Source of the DNA: Methylococcales bacterium
Lineage (GTDB): Bacteria > Pseudomonadota > Gammaproteobacteria > Methylococcales > Methylomonadaceae
Assembly (NCBI GenBank): GCA_003584865.1
Contig: QVQE01000147.1
Coordinates: 1 to 55,749, forward strand
DNA length: 55,749 bases
Reading direction: 5' to 3'
Shown in pieces: positions 21,745 to 32,124 of the stretch (position 1 is its first letter; each line of letters opens with the position of its first letter). The translations under genes were made by a program, and so were the position numbers. Under the pieces are notes generated by a model. That model was not told the origin of the DNA. It made no database searches and saw only the letters and a program-made list of their open reading frames with translations.

Positions 21745-22404
21745 TTATTGAAGTACAACACCTTGATCCACATCAGCCATCATCAACTGCCGTAAGGTCT
21801 GGGATATTTCCAGACCCAACCCCGTCAGGCATTGACTTTGAGCCTTAACCATCACCGCATAATCCGTACTGGAGCCAGGAAACTGGTATTCAGAGCGTTT
21901 ATCCAGAATCGTATTATTCTTATTCTTAATAAACCACTGTACAATCAAACGAGCCTGCCCGGCTGCATCGACATTAAACTCTACAATATCAATACCCACC
22001 TGATAATCAATCACCTGTCGCTGTGCCCATGGATAACGTACCAGTCTATCCGTATTTAACTGACTGGGTAGCACCTGATAAAGAGCGAGCGAGATATTAT
22101 GATCTAAATGTTCAGCCCAACGATGATCTTCAGAAAGCAAATACTGATGTGGGGTAATCGCCACCATGATTTGCGGTCGATTTAAATAGTCTGGAATTCT
22201 GATAGGGCCTAAGCCTATCACGGGCCCTTGATCCACCTTGTTGGCGTGAGCAGTATGAGTCACATCAACATCTGCAGTCAGCCGATAAAACTGTATAGGA
22301 TTTGTACCGTTAGTGCAGCCATTAACAAGCAATGCTAAAATCAGCAGACCCATTACAATAAAACCGCGCGGTGTTAGAGCCAAACCATCAATAACCGTTT
22401 TCAT
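21745..22404 (-). CDS. ABC-type transport auxiliary lipoprotein (PqiC/YmbA-like)
   Basis: Lipobox-like LVNGC, IRIPDYLNRPQIMVAITPHQYLLSEDHRWAEHLDHNISLAL; downstream of MlaD and MlaF homologues. Confidence 0.88.
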   Translation of the reverse strand: MKTVIDGLALTPRGFIVMGLLILALLVNGCTNGTNPIQFYRLTADVDVTHTAHANKVDQGPVIGLGPIRIPDYLNRPQIMVAITPHQYLLSEDHRWAEHLDHNISLALYQVLPSQLNTDRLVRYPWAQRQVIDYQVGIDIVEFNVDAAGQARLIVQWFIKNKNNTILDKRSEYQFPGSSTDYAVMVKAQSQCLTGLGLEISQTLRQLMMADVDQGVVLQ

Positions 22405-22410
22405 AGCCGT

Positions 22411-23409
22411 TTATTCCTTTCCATAAAGAATTGAATCCGGATGTCTCTCTAAATAATCGGTCAAGTTTTTTGTCGATTGCGCAGCATCGCGTAAGGCCTC
22501 TAAAGCTTGCCATAAGGGTGCGCCTGGGTCTGCAAGTGCCTCAACAGAGCCTACCGCCTGCTTAGATTCCAATAATACGCTAGTCGCGGTCTCTAAGGTT
22601 TTTTCTGTGGATTTTAATAACGGTATTATCTCCTGATTAAACTGCTTTACCAGCCCCCGTGTATCCGTTGTCGCGCCATTCATGTTAGTGACTAAAGGAA
22701 TCAGCGTAGCATTTAAACTCGCTATCAGTAACTCGGTTTCTTTTAAAGATTTACTCAAGGCAGCACGATCGGCTTTTAATTCATCCGAGGTGACAATAAC
22801 ACGTAATTCTTTTACCGTCGCGGCAAAATCTTTAACTATTTGTTCTATGGGTAACTGACGAAAACTAGTGAGGGCTTCTTCAGCGGCATCTTTAATTTGA
22901 TCAACGGTGGTTGGAACAGACGGCAGTTCGGGTAGACCTTTATAATTAAGCCCGATTAACTTAACGGGCATATCACGATAAAAATTAAACTCCACATACA
23001 ATAAACCCGTCAATAGACTTTGGGTTTGTAATTGGGCTTTAAGACCTGATTCAATTAATTGCCTGGCGTTTTCTTTACTGTCTTCTTCGGTCCTAGCTAC
23101 ATGCAGTGGGTGACCGTCAGAATCTAAAACCGCTGTTGGATCAATTTCAATCACCACCGGCTTAATAATATCTTTTGCCTGTTGACTTAATTCTAAAGAA
23201 ATTTCTTTTACGGTACCAATTTGTACACCTTGTAACTTAACGGGCGCCCCCACATTTAAACCATTTAACGCTGAATCAAAATAGATGACGTACTCAATTT
23301 TTTTCTTGAGAAACTGCCCCCCACCAAAAATCAAAACCGCCGTGATTAAAAGGGTCAGAGAACCGACCAGAAAGGCACCGATAGTATAGGGATTAACGGG
23401 TTTACTCAT
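22411..23409 (-). CDS. MlaD family (MCE domain) protein
   Basis: ATG at 23409: MSKPVNPYTIGAFLVGSLTLLITAVLIFGGG...YVIYFDSALNGLNVGAPVKLQGVQIGTVKEISL. Confidence 0.93.
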   Translation of the reverse strand: MSKPVNPYTIGAFLVGSLTLLITAVLIFGGGQFLKKKIEYVIYFDSALNGLNVGAPVKLQGVQIGTVKEISLELSQQAKDIIKPVVIEIDPTAVLDSDGHPLHVARTEEDSKENARQLIESGLKAQLQTQSLLTGLLYVEFNFYRDMPVKLIGLNYKGLPELPSVPTTVDQIKDAAEEALTSFRQLPIEQIVKDFAATVKELRVIVTSDELKADRAALSKSLKETELLIASLNATLIPLVTNMNGATTDTRGLVKQFNQEIIPLLKSTEKTLETATSVLLESKQAVGSVEALADPGAPLWQALEALRDAAQSTKNLTDYLERHPDSILYGKE

Positions 23410-24205
23410 GAGTGATACCTGCCCTGCTGATATTGAGAGTGTTATGTTCTGGTCTTTCTGTTTCACCACGGGTTAAAAACCGGAGTACTTTGGAGTCTGT
23501 CGATTCCGTTAATAGTTTTTTAGGCGCACCACGGGCTATCATGGTTTTAGTCTCTGCATCCAGAAAGACTGAGTTTGTACCAATAGCAAAGATACTGGCT
23601 AACTCATGAGTGACCATGACCACCGTCGCGCCCAAATTATCACGTAAACTAAGAATTAAATCATCCAGTAACTTGGCACTGATAGGATCTAAACCGGCAG
23701 AAGGTTCATCAAAAAACAAAATCTCTGGATCCAATGCCATAGCCCGTGCCAAACCGGCACGCTTTTGCATACCTCCGCTAATTTCTGAAGGGTAATAATC
23801 TTCAAATCCCGCCAAACCCACCAAGGCCAGTTTATAAGAAACAATTTGACGAATTCTCTTTGCCCCCAACTTTGTATGCTCAACAATCGGTAAGGCTATA
23901 TTTTCTGCCAAAGTCATTGAACTCAATAAGGCGCCACTTTGAAATAAAACCCCAGTGCGTTTCAAAATACGTTTGCGTGTTGACGCATCGGCATCCCAGA
24001 GACTCTCTTCACCATAAAATACATCCCCCCTGGTAGGGTTCTGTAAACCAATTAAATGCATGAGTAGGGTACTTTTACCACAGCCACTCCCACCCATGAT
24101 AATAAAAATATCCCCCCGATTAATTGTAAAATCCAGATCCCGTTGAATAATAAAATGCCCATACGACATAGTCATATTTTTAACAGTCAGACAGGTTTCC
24201 GTCAT
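23402..24205 (-). CDS. Mla-type ABC transporter ATP-binding protein
   Basis: IIMGGSGCGKSTLLMHLIGL, EISGGMQKRAGLARAMALDPEILFFDEPSAGLDPISAKLLDDLI. Confidence 0.93.
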   Translation of the reverse strand: MTETCLTVKNMTMSYGHFIIQRDLDFTINRGDIFIIMGGSGCGKSTLLMHLIGLQNPTRGDVFYGEESLWDADASTRKRILKRTGVLFQSGALLSSMTLAENIALPIVEHTKLGAKRIRQIVSYKLALVGLAGFEDYYPSEISGGMQKRAGLARAMALDPEILFFDEPSAGLDPISAKLLDDLILSLRDNLGATVVMVTHELASIFAIGTNSVFLDAETKTMIARGAPKKLLTESTDSKVLRFLTRGETERPEHNTLNISRAGITHE

Positions 24206-24206
24206 A

Positions 24207-25340
24207 CTAGATACCCAGACGATTACACATTAAGGTCATTAATGAGTCCGCCATGACAATAAAAACAATCCCGGTCACCACGGCTGAAGTCGCCGCCTCA
24301 CCCACCGCCGAAGCACTTCGTCCACATTGCATCCCTCTCATACAACCCGAAAGGGCAATCAACACACCAAATACAGCACACTTGGTAATACCTATCATCA
24401 AATCCATCAAGTGCACGGACTCTGCGGTACGATGTAGATATTCGAGTAAAGATACATCAAAGAAACCAACGGTAACCATTGCGCCCCCCACGATACCCAT
24501 CATGTCAGCATACAGACAAAGTAGAGGCATCACCAAAATAAGCGCAATCATGCGAGGTAACACCAAAAACTCCATCGGTTGAAAGCCCATCGTTTTAAGC
24601 GCATCAATTTCACTGTTAACCTGCATGGTACCCAACTGGGCAGCATAGGCGGCACCAGTGCGCCCCGACATAATAATAGCCGCCATTAAGCCGCCCATTT
24701 CCCGACTCATCCCTAACCCCACCAGATTGGCAATATAAATTTGTGCACCAAACAAGGCTAATTGAATAGCGCCTACGAAAGCTAAAATTAAGCCCACCAA
24801 TAAACTGATTAAAGTAATAATAGGTAAAGCCGATGGCCCGCAGTCTTGTATATTCATCCATAGATCAAGCCAGCGAAAGCGAGCTTTACCGCGCGTTAAA
24901 GCGACAACACTCAGCGCTGTTTCACCAATAAACACAATCAAGTCATGCGTTTCTTTAACGAAATGTAATGCCCCATGACCCAGACTTTCAATACAGGCTA
25001 TTTTAGTCACCGGTCGCCTTGCACCCACCCGCTCTGGCACGGCATAAACCAGACTTAACAAACCTTGAATGCCTTCAGGCAACGTAGTTGTATCAACGTT
25101 AATAGCCTGTTGCGCCCCTTGATCAATCAGATGAATAAGATCCGTCATTAACAAACTATCCCAACACCCTAAGGTTTTCGTGGAAAAAACCACTCGCTTA
25201 ATCCCCGCTTGCGTCATTTGTGTTAACAGAGGTTCTAAAGAAGGGATGTCTGCATCAAGTACCCAGTCACCGACCAGAGTCACTTCAAGAGTGTCTTGCT
25301 TGTGACTCGTTTTTAATTCACAAGGCGTGTTATTTATCAT
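24207..25340 (-). CDS. MlaE-type ABC permease with N-terminal STAS-like domain
   Basis: TLISLLVGLILAFVGAIQLALFGAQIYIANLVGLGMSREMGGLMAAIIMSGRTGAAYAAQLGTMQVNSEIDALKTMGFQPMEFLVLPRMIAL. The Met at 25340 forms an ATGA overlap with the upstream helicase. Confidence 0.93.
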   Translation of the reverse strand: MINNTPCELKTSHKQDTLEVTLVGDWVLDADIPSLEPLLTQMTQAGIKRVVFSTKTLGCWDSLLMTDLIHLIDQGAQQAINVDTTTLPEGIQGLLSLVYAVPERVGARRPVTKIACIESLGHGALHFVKETHDLIVFIGETALSVVALTRGKARFRWLDLWMNIQDCGPSALPIITLISLLVGLILAFVGAIQLALFGAQIYIANLVGLGMSREMGGLMAAIIMSGRTGAAYAAQLGTMQVNSEIDALKTMGFQPMEFLVLPRMIALILVMPLLCLYADMMGIVGGAMVTVGFFDVSLLEYLHRTAESVHLMDLMIGITKCAVFGVLIALSGCMRGMQCGRSASAVGEAATSAVVTGIVFIVMADSLMTLMCNRLGI

Positions 25341-28300
25341 GAGGGCGCCGTTGCCGTAGCGCATAATAACCGCGCATCAGTCAACACTTGCTCCAGTAAA
25401 GTTAAAGGCACTTCCGAATGATGACTTAACGATAAGGCACGCACAATAGAACCAACCTGTTCCTGATTTAATAGCTGTTGGGGTAAAGCTTCACTGTACA
25501 ACCACAGTACAGCAGCATCCATCGCGGGAACTTGAGCCAACCCGGCTTTATCAGCCGCCATCATTAACATGGCAGAGGCCAACAAATCCATCACGCCGGC
25601 GGTTGCTTGCTGTCCCATTAATATTTCCGCAGAACGCAGTTTTGCTTCTGCTGACTTAAAGAGTGGACTAATCGTTTTTTGTTCGACCTCGTCGGGTTCA
25701 AACAGTAAGCGTGATTCTGCAACAGGCGAACCCGTACCTAAACGTTGTAAACTCGCCAAGGTTTTAGCATCAATAATAGCCACAGGCACGCCGGGTTCAG
25801 ATAAATAGCCAGCCTCTTCTTCATCACTTTCGCTAGACTGATTAACCACCACCAATAAGCCACCCCCCGCACCCATGATACGCACAATACGTGCCTTGAG
25901 GGTCTGCTGTATGTTCTCTATCATCCGCCGAATGGGGGTTTCATCATCAATACTTTCACTATTCGATTTTTTAACGACCACCGCTTCAGTAGCCGTCGAG
26001 ACTGCTTCTTCATCTCCCAAGGTATCAGGCGGCCTGATGTCATTGGTGCTAGGCGTATCAACAGCTGTATCGGAATCAATAGACGGGTTGGCATCCGCCT
26101 CAGTAGAAGCAGTACGCGCAGGTTCGTCAGAAATCAAATTATCTATCAAGACTTGCAATAATTTTTTAGAAACGCCCACCACATCTTCGGTGGCTTCTGG
26201 GCTGATGACGTTATCAAATAAATCCCGCTTACCTTTGACCAGCCTAGCGACTTGTTGCTCATAAGAATCTTCTGCCAACAACAAAAATATTTGTACCTTT
26301 TGTTTTTGTCCCAAGCGGTGAATACGCGCAATGCGTTGTTCAAGAACCGCAGGATTCCAGGGCATATCCAAATTAATCAACACCGTCGCTGATTGCAAAT
26401 TTAAACCAATACCCCCCGCATCCGTAGAAATAAATACTTGAATAGCATCATCCTGCTGAAACTTATCCATCAGTTCGCCACGTTTGTGGGTCGGCACACC
26501 GCCATGTAAACGCACACAACCCAATCCCATAGATACCACTAATGACTGCACCATTTCTGTCATTAACGCCCATTGGGAAAAGATCACCACTTTACAGTTA
26601 CTTTGTAAACAAAGTTCTTCTAACAAACGCGCCAACTCATCCAGTTTAGGTGAACCTTGCGTTTCTTTATCCACCAGTCCAGCTGCATCACACGCCATCC
26701 GCGCCTGTTGCAAGGCGGACATCATCCGATTTTGTTCTCCCGGTGTTAACGGTCGACGTTTCGCTATCTTGGCTAATAATCCAGCGGCTGTCATGGCTGA
26801 ATTATGTAATTCAACCTGCTTCTTATCTAAAGGAATATCCAGCCAGACTTCGGTTCTATCGGGCAACTGGTCACTCACTAAACTCCGATTACGCCTTAAC
26901 ATCACTGAAGCAATGCGCCGTCTTAATTCTGACAAGTTCCGATATCCAATCACTTTACCCCGCTCATCCGTGACATGAAACTCTAACAAACACCGCCATA
27001 AAGGCCCGAGTACTCGGGCATCAACCACTTGCAGTAAACTGTATAAATCTTCCAGTCTATTTTCTAGCGGAGTACCGCTCAACACAAACACATAGCGTGA
27101 AGAAATCAGCTTGATAGTTGAAGCCATTTTCGTACGCCAATTCTTGATGCGTTGCGCTTCATCCAGTATCACTAAATCAGGCTTTAGCATTTCACTGATA
27201 ACACTTTGATCCCGAAGAATCAATTCATAATTAGCGATAAAAAAGAGTGCATCGGCCCGATATTGTACACTGCGATTTTCTGCGGCACCCTGAATGACTT
27301 GTACTGAATGCGAAGTAAACTTTTCAATCTCTCGAGCCCATTGATGTTTTAATGAGGCCGGACAGATAATTAAAATCTTCTTTACTCCCGCATGCTCACT
27401 TAACCAGGAAGCCGCACAAATCGCTTGCAGGGTTTTCCCCAAGCCCATATCATCCGCCAATAAAGCCCGACCGCGTGATGCTAAAAAAGCCACGCCTTCT
27501 GTTTGATAAGGAAACAGCCTGGCTTTAATACCGGGCAAAACGCCATTAGCCCGTAGAATGTCTTGAGTAATTTGTTGAGATCGCACCGCTTGTGCTGCAT
27601 CTTCTGCACATTGACGTGCATACTGAAGCGCATCTTCCCCAACGAATATATCTTCTCGCCCCAAAAGTTGATCAGCAAAACGGAAGAAGTCTTCAGGTAA
27701 ACGACCACAAAAAATACCGTCTTCATTAAAGTATTCTGTGCATAACGCCAACACATCGGCATCAATCTGCACGGTTTTATATAAACGAATGATGGGGCGA
27801 GTGGCTGATTCCCAAGTCAGATAAACAAAGGACAGTGGTGAACCCGCTGCTTTTAACTCTTTATAACCGGGTCTTTTCTTAGCGAAATGTAACACCGCTT
27901 CAATATGTTTACAGGTACCTAAACGATTAATCGCTAAATCTGGACAGGTACAATAATTGAGTCGTTGATCCAGTGAACGAATGTGTACTTGATAGGATTT
28001 CTTAGCGTGAGTCGTTGAAATAATAGAGGTCGCTTGCCAAATACCAAAACCTAAATTACCACTGATTAACTTAACATTAACTTCATTCCGGCCTTTCTTT
28101 GTCCGTTCTAAAATAGCCTCTTCGACGGCACTGCCTAAAATCTTGCTATCATCATAACCAAAGTGTTCTGCGTAGCTATACAGAGCAGCAATGGCATGTT
28201 TACAGACACCCGGCTCCGCACACTCACAACTGACAATGAGATTATTGTCTTCATCCTGGGTCAGTTCTATCCAATAGGGATTATCAACATCTTCGTCTTC

Positions 28301-28444
28301 TACTTGAGCGGTTAATAAATTATCTTGCACGTCCAGCGCAAAGACTCTATTCTCAGAATAATACGCTAAGCCCTGTTTGACAGTATCATCTGAGGCAACA
28401 GTCTTAAAGCGTTCAATATCATAGAGAAATAAATCATTATTCAT
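25337..28444 (-). CDS. SNF2-family DEAD/DEAH helicase with N-terminal SWIM zinc fingers
   Basis: CECAEPGVCKHAIAALY and CTCPDLAINRLGTCKHIEAVL (SWIM-like), LADDMGLGKTLQAI (Walker A), LDEAQRIKNW, STDAGGIGLNLQSATVLINLDMPWNPAVLEQRIARIHRLGQ. Confidence 0.94.
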   Translation of the reverse strand: MNNDLFLYDIERFKTVASDDTVKQGLAYYSENRVFALDVQDNLLTAQVEDEDVDNPYWIELTQDEDNNLIVSCECAEPGVCKHAIAALYSYAEHFGYDDSKILGSAVEEAILERTKKGRNEVNVKLISGNLGFGIWQATSIISTTHAKKSYQVHIRSLDQRLNYCTCPDLAINRLGTCKHIEAVLHFAKKRPGYKELKAAGSPLSFVYLTWESATRPIIRLYKTVQIDADVLALCTEYFNEDGIFCGRLPEDFFRFADQLLGREDIFVGEDALQYARQCAEDAAQAVRSQQITQDILRANGVLPGIKARLFPYQTEGVAFLASRGRALLADDMGLGKTLQAICAASWLSEHAGVKKILIICPASLKHQWAREIEKFTSHSVQVIQGAAENRSVQYRADALFFIANYELILRDQSVISEMLKPDLVILDEAQRIKNWRTKMASTIKLISSRYVFVLSGTPLENRLEDLYSLLQVVDARVLGPLWRCLLEFHVTDERGKVIGYRNLSELRRRIASVMLRRNRSLVSDQLPDRTEVWLDIPLDKKQVELHNSAMTAAGLLAKIAKRRPLTPGEQNRMMSALQQARMACDAAGLVDKETQGSPKLDELARLLEELCLQSNCKVVIFSQWALMTEMVQSLVVSMGLGCVRLHGGVPTHKRGELMDKFQQDDAIQVFISTDAGGIGLNLQSATVLINLDMPWNPAVLEQRIARIHRLGQKQKVQIFLLLAEDSYEQQVARLVKGKRDLFDNVISPEATEDVVGVSKKLLQVLIDNLISDEPARTASTEADANPSIDSDTAVDTPSTNDIRPPDTLGDEEAVSTATEAVVVKKSNSESIDDETPIRRMIENIQQTLKARIVRIMGAGGGLLVVVNQSSESDEEEAGYLSEPGVPVAIIDAKTLASLQRLGTGSPVAESRLLFEPDEVEQKTISPLFKSAEAKLRSAEILMGQQATAGVMDLLASAMLMMAADKAGLAQVPAMDAAVLWLYSEALPQQLLNQEQVGSIVRALSLSHHSEVPLTLLEQVLTDARLLCATATAPS

Positions 28445-28517
28445 ATCATAGAACCCAGGTAGAATGGAATTTGCATTTTACAATAAAAATCTTGTGACTA
28501 ATGTTTGCGTATGGCTA

Positions 28518-29630
28518 CTATTTAGAAGCTGGATTTGATTTTTCGACAAGCTGTACACGCTGGGTAATGCCACAGACTAGTGTGTAAGGTATAGTGTCAG
28601 CGCACTGGGCAATTTCTTCAACGGCTAAATCATCACCCCAAAGAGTTACTGAGTCGCCCGGTTTTGCCTGTGTCTGGCTTTCAAGGTCAACGGTTATCAT
28701 ATCCATTGATACCCTACCGATCAAAGGCACCCGTTGACCATTGACTAATACGGGTGTACCCACTTTGGCATAACGCGGATAACCATCACCATAGCCGACC
28801 GCAACAACGCCTAACGTGGTTGGTTTCTTACAGACCCAAGTACCTGAATAACCGACTTTATCACCTACTGCTAATTTCTTCACCGCAATCAACCGGGAAT
28901 GTAGGCTCATAATAGGTTTTAACCCTAAGTCTTTACCGGTATTCTCTGGAAAAGGAGAAATACCGTATAACATAACGCCAGGACGAACCCAGTCACTTAA
29001 CGCTTCTTTCCAGGCTATAATACCCGCAGAGTTTGCAATACTGCACTCGTTCCTAAACTTTAAATCAGTTTCAATCGTTGCCACCGTATTGTGAAATAAG
29101 TGGATTTGTTTTAGCGTCGTTGCGTCATGCATATCATCCGCACTGGCTAAATGCGTCATTAGATTGATAGGCTGATGAACTATAGAGCAATGCTTTAACC
29201 GTTGATAAACAGACTCAAACTCAGCAGCTTTAAAACCCAATCGATTCATCCCTGTATCCATTTTCAACCAGATAGCAATCTGCTGTTGCTCTGCCCTGCT
29301 TTCAAATATTTCAACCTGTTGAAATGAATGCACTACCGCATCTAATTGATAAAGCGTGAGTTCATCTAATTCTTCAGTGCAGGTAAAGCCTTCTAAAACA
29401 GCAATACGACTTTTTATGCCTGCTCTACGTAAACGTACACCCTCATCTACCCGTGCCACTGCGAAACCATCAACCGTTTGTAAGGCATCAGCTATACGTA
29501 ACAAACCATGCCCATAGCCATTGGCTTTAATTACCGCCATGATTTTTGAGCCGGGAGCGTAGCTACGTACTTTTTGCAAATTATGTTGCGCCGCTTCTAA
29601 ATTTAAAACAGCATAAGCCGCAGGGTTCAT
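28518..29630 (-). CDS. alr: Alanine racemase
   Basis: AVIKANGYGHGLLRIADAL (PLP Lys), WLKMDTGMNRLGF, GYSGTWV...VGYGDGYPRY, IGRVSMDMITVDL. Confidence 0.96.
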   Translation of the reverse strand: MNPAAYAVLNLEAAQHNLQKVRSYAPGSKIMAVIKANGYGHGLLRIADALQTVDGFAVARVDEGVRLRRAGIKSRIAVLEGFTCTEELDELTLYQLDAVVHSFQQVEIFESRAEQQQIAIWLKMDTGMNRLGFKAAEFESVYQRLKHCSIVHQPINLMTHLASADDMHDATTLKQIHLFHNTVATIETDLKFRNECSIANSAGIIAWKEALSDWVRPGVMLYGISPFPENTGKDLGLKPIMSLHSRLIAVKKLAVGDKVGYSGTWVCKKPTTLGVVAVGYGDGYPRYAKVGTPVLVNGQRVPLIGRVSMDMITVDLESQTQAKPGDSVTLWGDDLAVEEIAQCADTIPYTLVCGITQRVQLVEKSNPASK

Positions 29631-31036
29631 TCATAATCTCCAGAAGGATAAGAATGACCCGTAGAATTCTCAAAACGGGTATATTGTCCCAAAAAGGTAA
29701 GATGCACTGTCCCTAGTGGTCCGTTACGTTGCTTTCCAATAATCAGTTCAGCCATGCCTTTACTAGGACTGTCTTCGTTATACACTTCATCACGATACAC
29801 AAAAACAATCAGGTCGGCATCCTGCTCGATAGCGCCTGAATCTCGTAAATCAGACATCACTGGACGTTTATTAGGGCGTTGTTCCAAGTTTCTATTTAAC
29901 TGTGATAAAGCAATAACCGGTACATTCAATTCTTTTGCCAGCGCTTTTAAGCCTCTGGAAATATCAGAAATCTGTTGTACCCGATTATCACCACTGGACG
30001 GAGATTGCATTAATTGCAGATAATCCACCACAATCAATCCTAACTGGCCATGTTCCCGCGCTAAACGTCTTGCTCTTGCACGGACTTCAGTCGGCGTTAG
30101 TGCCGGTGAATCATCAATAAATAATTGGGTACCCGCCAGAAGGTTAATGGCGGATGTTAAGCGAGGCCAATCATCATCGTCTAACTTACCCGTTCTGACT
30201 TTATTTTGATCTATTCGGCCTAATGAAGACATCATTCGCATAGCTAAAGAATCGCCAGGCATTTCCATACTAAAAACAGCTACGGGCTTATCACTTTTTA
30301 AGGCAATATTTTCAGCCATGTTCATGGCAATAGTGGTTTTACCCATAGAAGGCCTACCGGCCACTATGATCAAATCAGCCGGTTGTAAGCCGGAGGTTAA
30401 TTCATCAAAATCGGCAAATCCGGTACTCGCACCCGTAATAGCCCCTTCTTGCTCAAATAAGGTTTCAATCTTATTGACGGCATGGGCAAGCAGAGATTTT
30501 ATCGATACAAAACCACCACCCTGCCCTTTTTGTCGTTGCTCGGCTATTTGAAAAACTTGTCGTTCTGCATTTTCCAATAACTCAGCCGTATCACGTCCCT
30601 CAGTATTAAAAGCAGAATTTGAAATTTCTGTGCCAATATGAATCAATTGGCGTAAGACTGAACGGTCTCTAACAATATTCGCATAAGCAACAATATTGGC
30701 GGCACTGGGGGTGTCCTTTGCCAGCATAATCAAATAACCCAGCCCACCGATATTGTCCAGTTCCCCAATGGCTTTTAAAGCATCCGATAAGGTAATGACA
30801 TCGAAAGGAATCTGTTTTTCTGCCAACTCTTCAATCTTTCTGAAAATAAGCTGATGGTTACGCCGATAAAAATCGGTCTCAACTACTTTGTCGGCAATCG
30901 AATCCCAGGTTTGATTATCAAGCATCAAACCACCTAAGACAGATTGTTCGGCTTGTATAGAATTGGGCGGAACTTTCAGAGCATCCAGTGAATAATCACG
31001 TTCCATTGAATAGTTTTCAGAATAGTTTTCAGACAT
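29627..31036 (-). CDS. dnaB: Replicative DNA helicase
   Basis: VPPNSIQAEQSVLGGLMLDNQTWD, LIIVAGRPSMGKTTIAMNMAENIAL, LIVVDYLQLMQSP, SQLNRNLEQRPNKRPVMSDLRDSGAIEQDADLIVFVYRDEVY. Confidence 0.97.
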   Translation of the reverse strand: MSENYSENYSMERDYSLDALKVPPNSIQAEQSVLGGLMLDNQTWDSIADKVVETDFYRRNHQLIFRKIEELAEKQIPFDVITLSDALKAIGELDNIGGLGYLIMLAKDTPSAANIVAYANIVRDRSVLRQLIHIGTEISNSAFNTEGRDTAELLENAERQVFQIAEQRQKGQGGGFVSIKSLLAHAVNKIETLFEQEGAITGASTGFADFDELTSGLQPADLIIVAGRPSMGKTTIAMNMAENIALKSDKPVAVFSMEMPGDSLAMRMMSSLGRIDQNKVRTGKLDDDDWPRLTSAINLLAGTQLFIDDSPALTPTEVRARARRLAREHGQLGLIVVDYLQLMQSPSSGDNRVQQISDISRGLKALAKELNVPVIALSQLNRNLEQRPNKRPVMSDLRDSGAIEQDADLIVFVYRDEVYNEDSPSKGMAELIIGKQRNGPLGTVHLTFLGQYTRFENSTGHSYPSGDYE

Positions 31037-31154
31037 GGGTATTAACAGTTAAACAGATAAGCCATCCACTTAAGGCGGGACTGTTTAAAGTTAAAGCTCA
31101 CACCGTATCCCAGCTTAAGTCGATAACTCAAAATCTTATTCTTATTGCCCACTA

Positions 31155-31493
31155 TTATTTTGACTCCAAAGCATCCAACGCACTGGCTAAATTGGGTGAA
31201 ATTTCAAAAATAGTATGTAAGCGAGTCAATTCAATTAATGACTGAACAACGGGGCTGGTCACTAAAACCAGGTGTCCTGATTTTATTTGCATATTTTTAA
31301 ATGCTGAGATGAGCACTGCACAAGCACTAGAATCAATAAAGGTGACTTTTTCCAAGTCTATAATAAGCTTGCCGCCCCCCCCTTTTATCAAACTAGTCAA
31401 ACGAATCCGCACTTCCGGCGTATCTGCCATAATAAAGCGACCCGATAATTCTATAATGTCAATATCATTATGCTTTCGTTCATGTAGAATCAT
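31155..31493 (-). CDS. STAS-domain anti-sigma factor antagonist
   Basis: DIDIIELSGRFIMADTPEVRIRLTSLIKGGGGKLIIDLEKVTFIDSSACAVLISAFK. Confidence 0.88.
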   Translation of the reverse strand: MILHERKHNDIDIIELSGRFIMADTPEVRIRLTSLIKGGGGKLIIDLEKVTFIDSSACAVLISAFKNMQIKSGHLVLVTSPVVQSLIELTRLHTIFEISPNLASALDALESK

Positions 31494-31576
31494 AAAAATT
31501 TCCTGGTTAAATTATAAAAACACTTACAACACAAATAGTTAATAAGTGTAAGGTTGTGTGTGAATTATCCGGACTG

Positions 31577-32065
31577 TTAAAAGTGTTTGATTAAAGTCAA
31601 CGTATTTTTGGACGACGTGACTGATATAGCATCAAAGGCTTCATCTTTGGGTGATGGCGTACAAACCCGCTCTCTTTCGATAAACTCCACAACTTTGTAA
31701 TAGTATTCATCCACACAAGCATTAATAATCCACCATCCTCGCCCATTTTCTGCCTCAAACTCAGGAAACGATCCAGGAGGAATGCTTTTCATGGATACCC
31801 CAAAATCAGTTATTTCAACTGATAAACACCCCGTTGTCTGCCTCCATTGCACAATAATATCATTGCCAACCTGATTTTTATAAGCATGTAAAATAACATT
31901 GTTGAGCGCCTCAATAACCGCAAGTTGAATATCCTGAGCGCATTTTTCATTTTTAGTTGCATAAAGACAAAGAGCACTGATAGCTTCGCCCAGGAGTGAA
32001 ACATTTTGGGGGTCACTGACTATTTTTAAAGTGATGATGTCAGGAGCACTTTTATTGGCTGTCAT
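31577..32065 (-). CDS. RsbW/SpoIIAB-like serine-protein kinase / anti-sigma regulatory ATPase
   Basis: DIQLAVIEALNNVILHAYKNQVGNDIIVQWRQTTGCLSVEITDFGVSM...NGRGWWIINACVDEYYY: HATPase_c N-box and G-boxes. Confidence 0.85.
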   Translation of the reverse strand: MTANKSAPDIITLKIVSDPQNVSLLGEAISALCLYATKNEKCAQDIQLAVIEALNNVILHAYKNQVGNDIIVQWRQTTGCLSVEITDFGVSMKSIPPGSFPEFEAENGRGWWIINACVDEYYYKVVEFIERERVCTPSPKDEAFDAISVTSSKNTLTLIKHF

Positions 32066-32124
32066 CTTATATTACCCACCTATAAATTTGGCTATCTCTT
32101 ATTATCAACACAAGAGCTTTTTAT

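Noticed and set aside
26484-26978. 164-aa + strand ORF
   Set aside because: It is antisense to the SNF2 helicase core.
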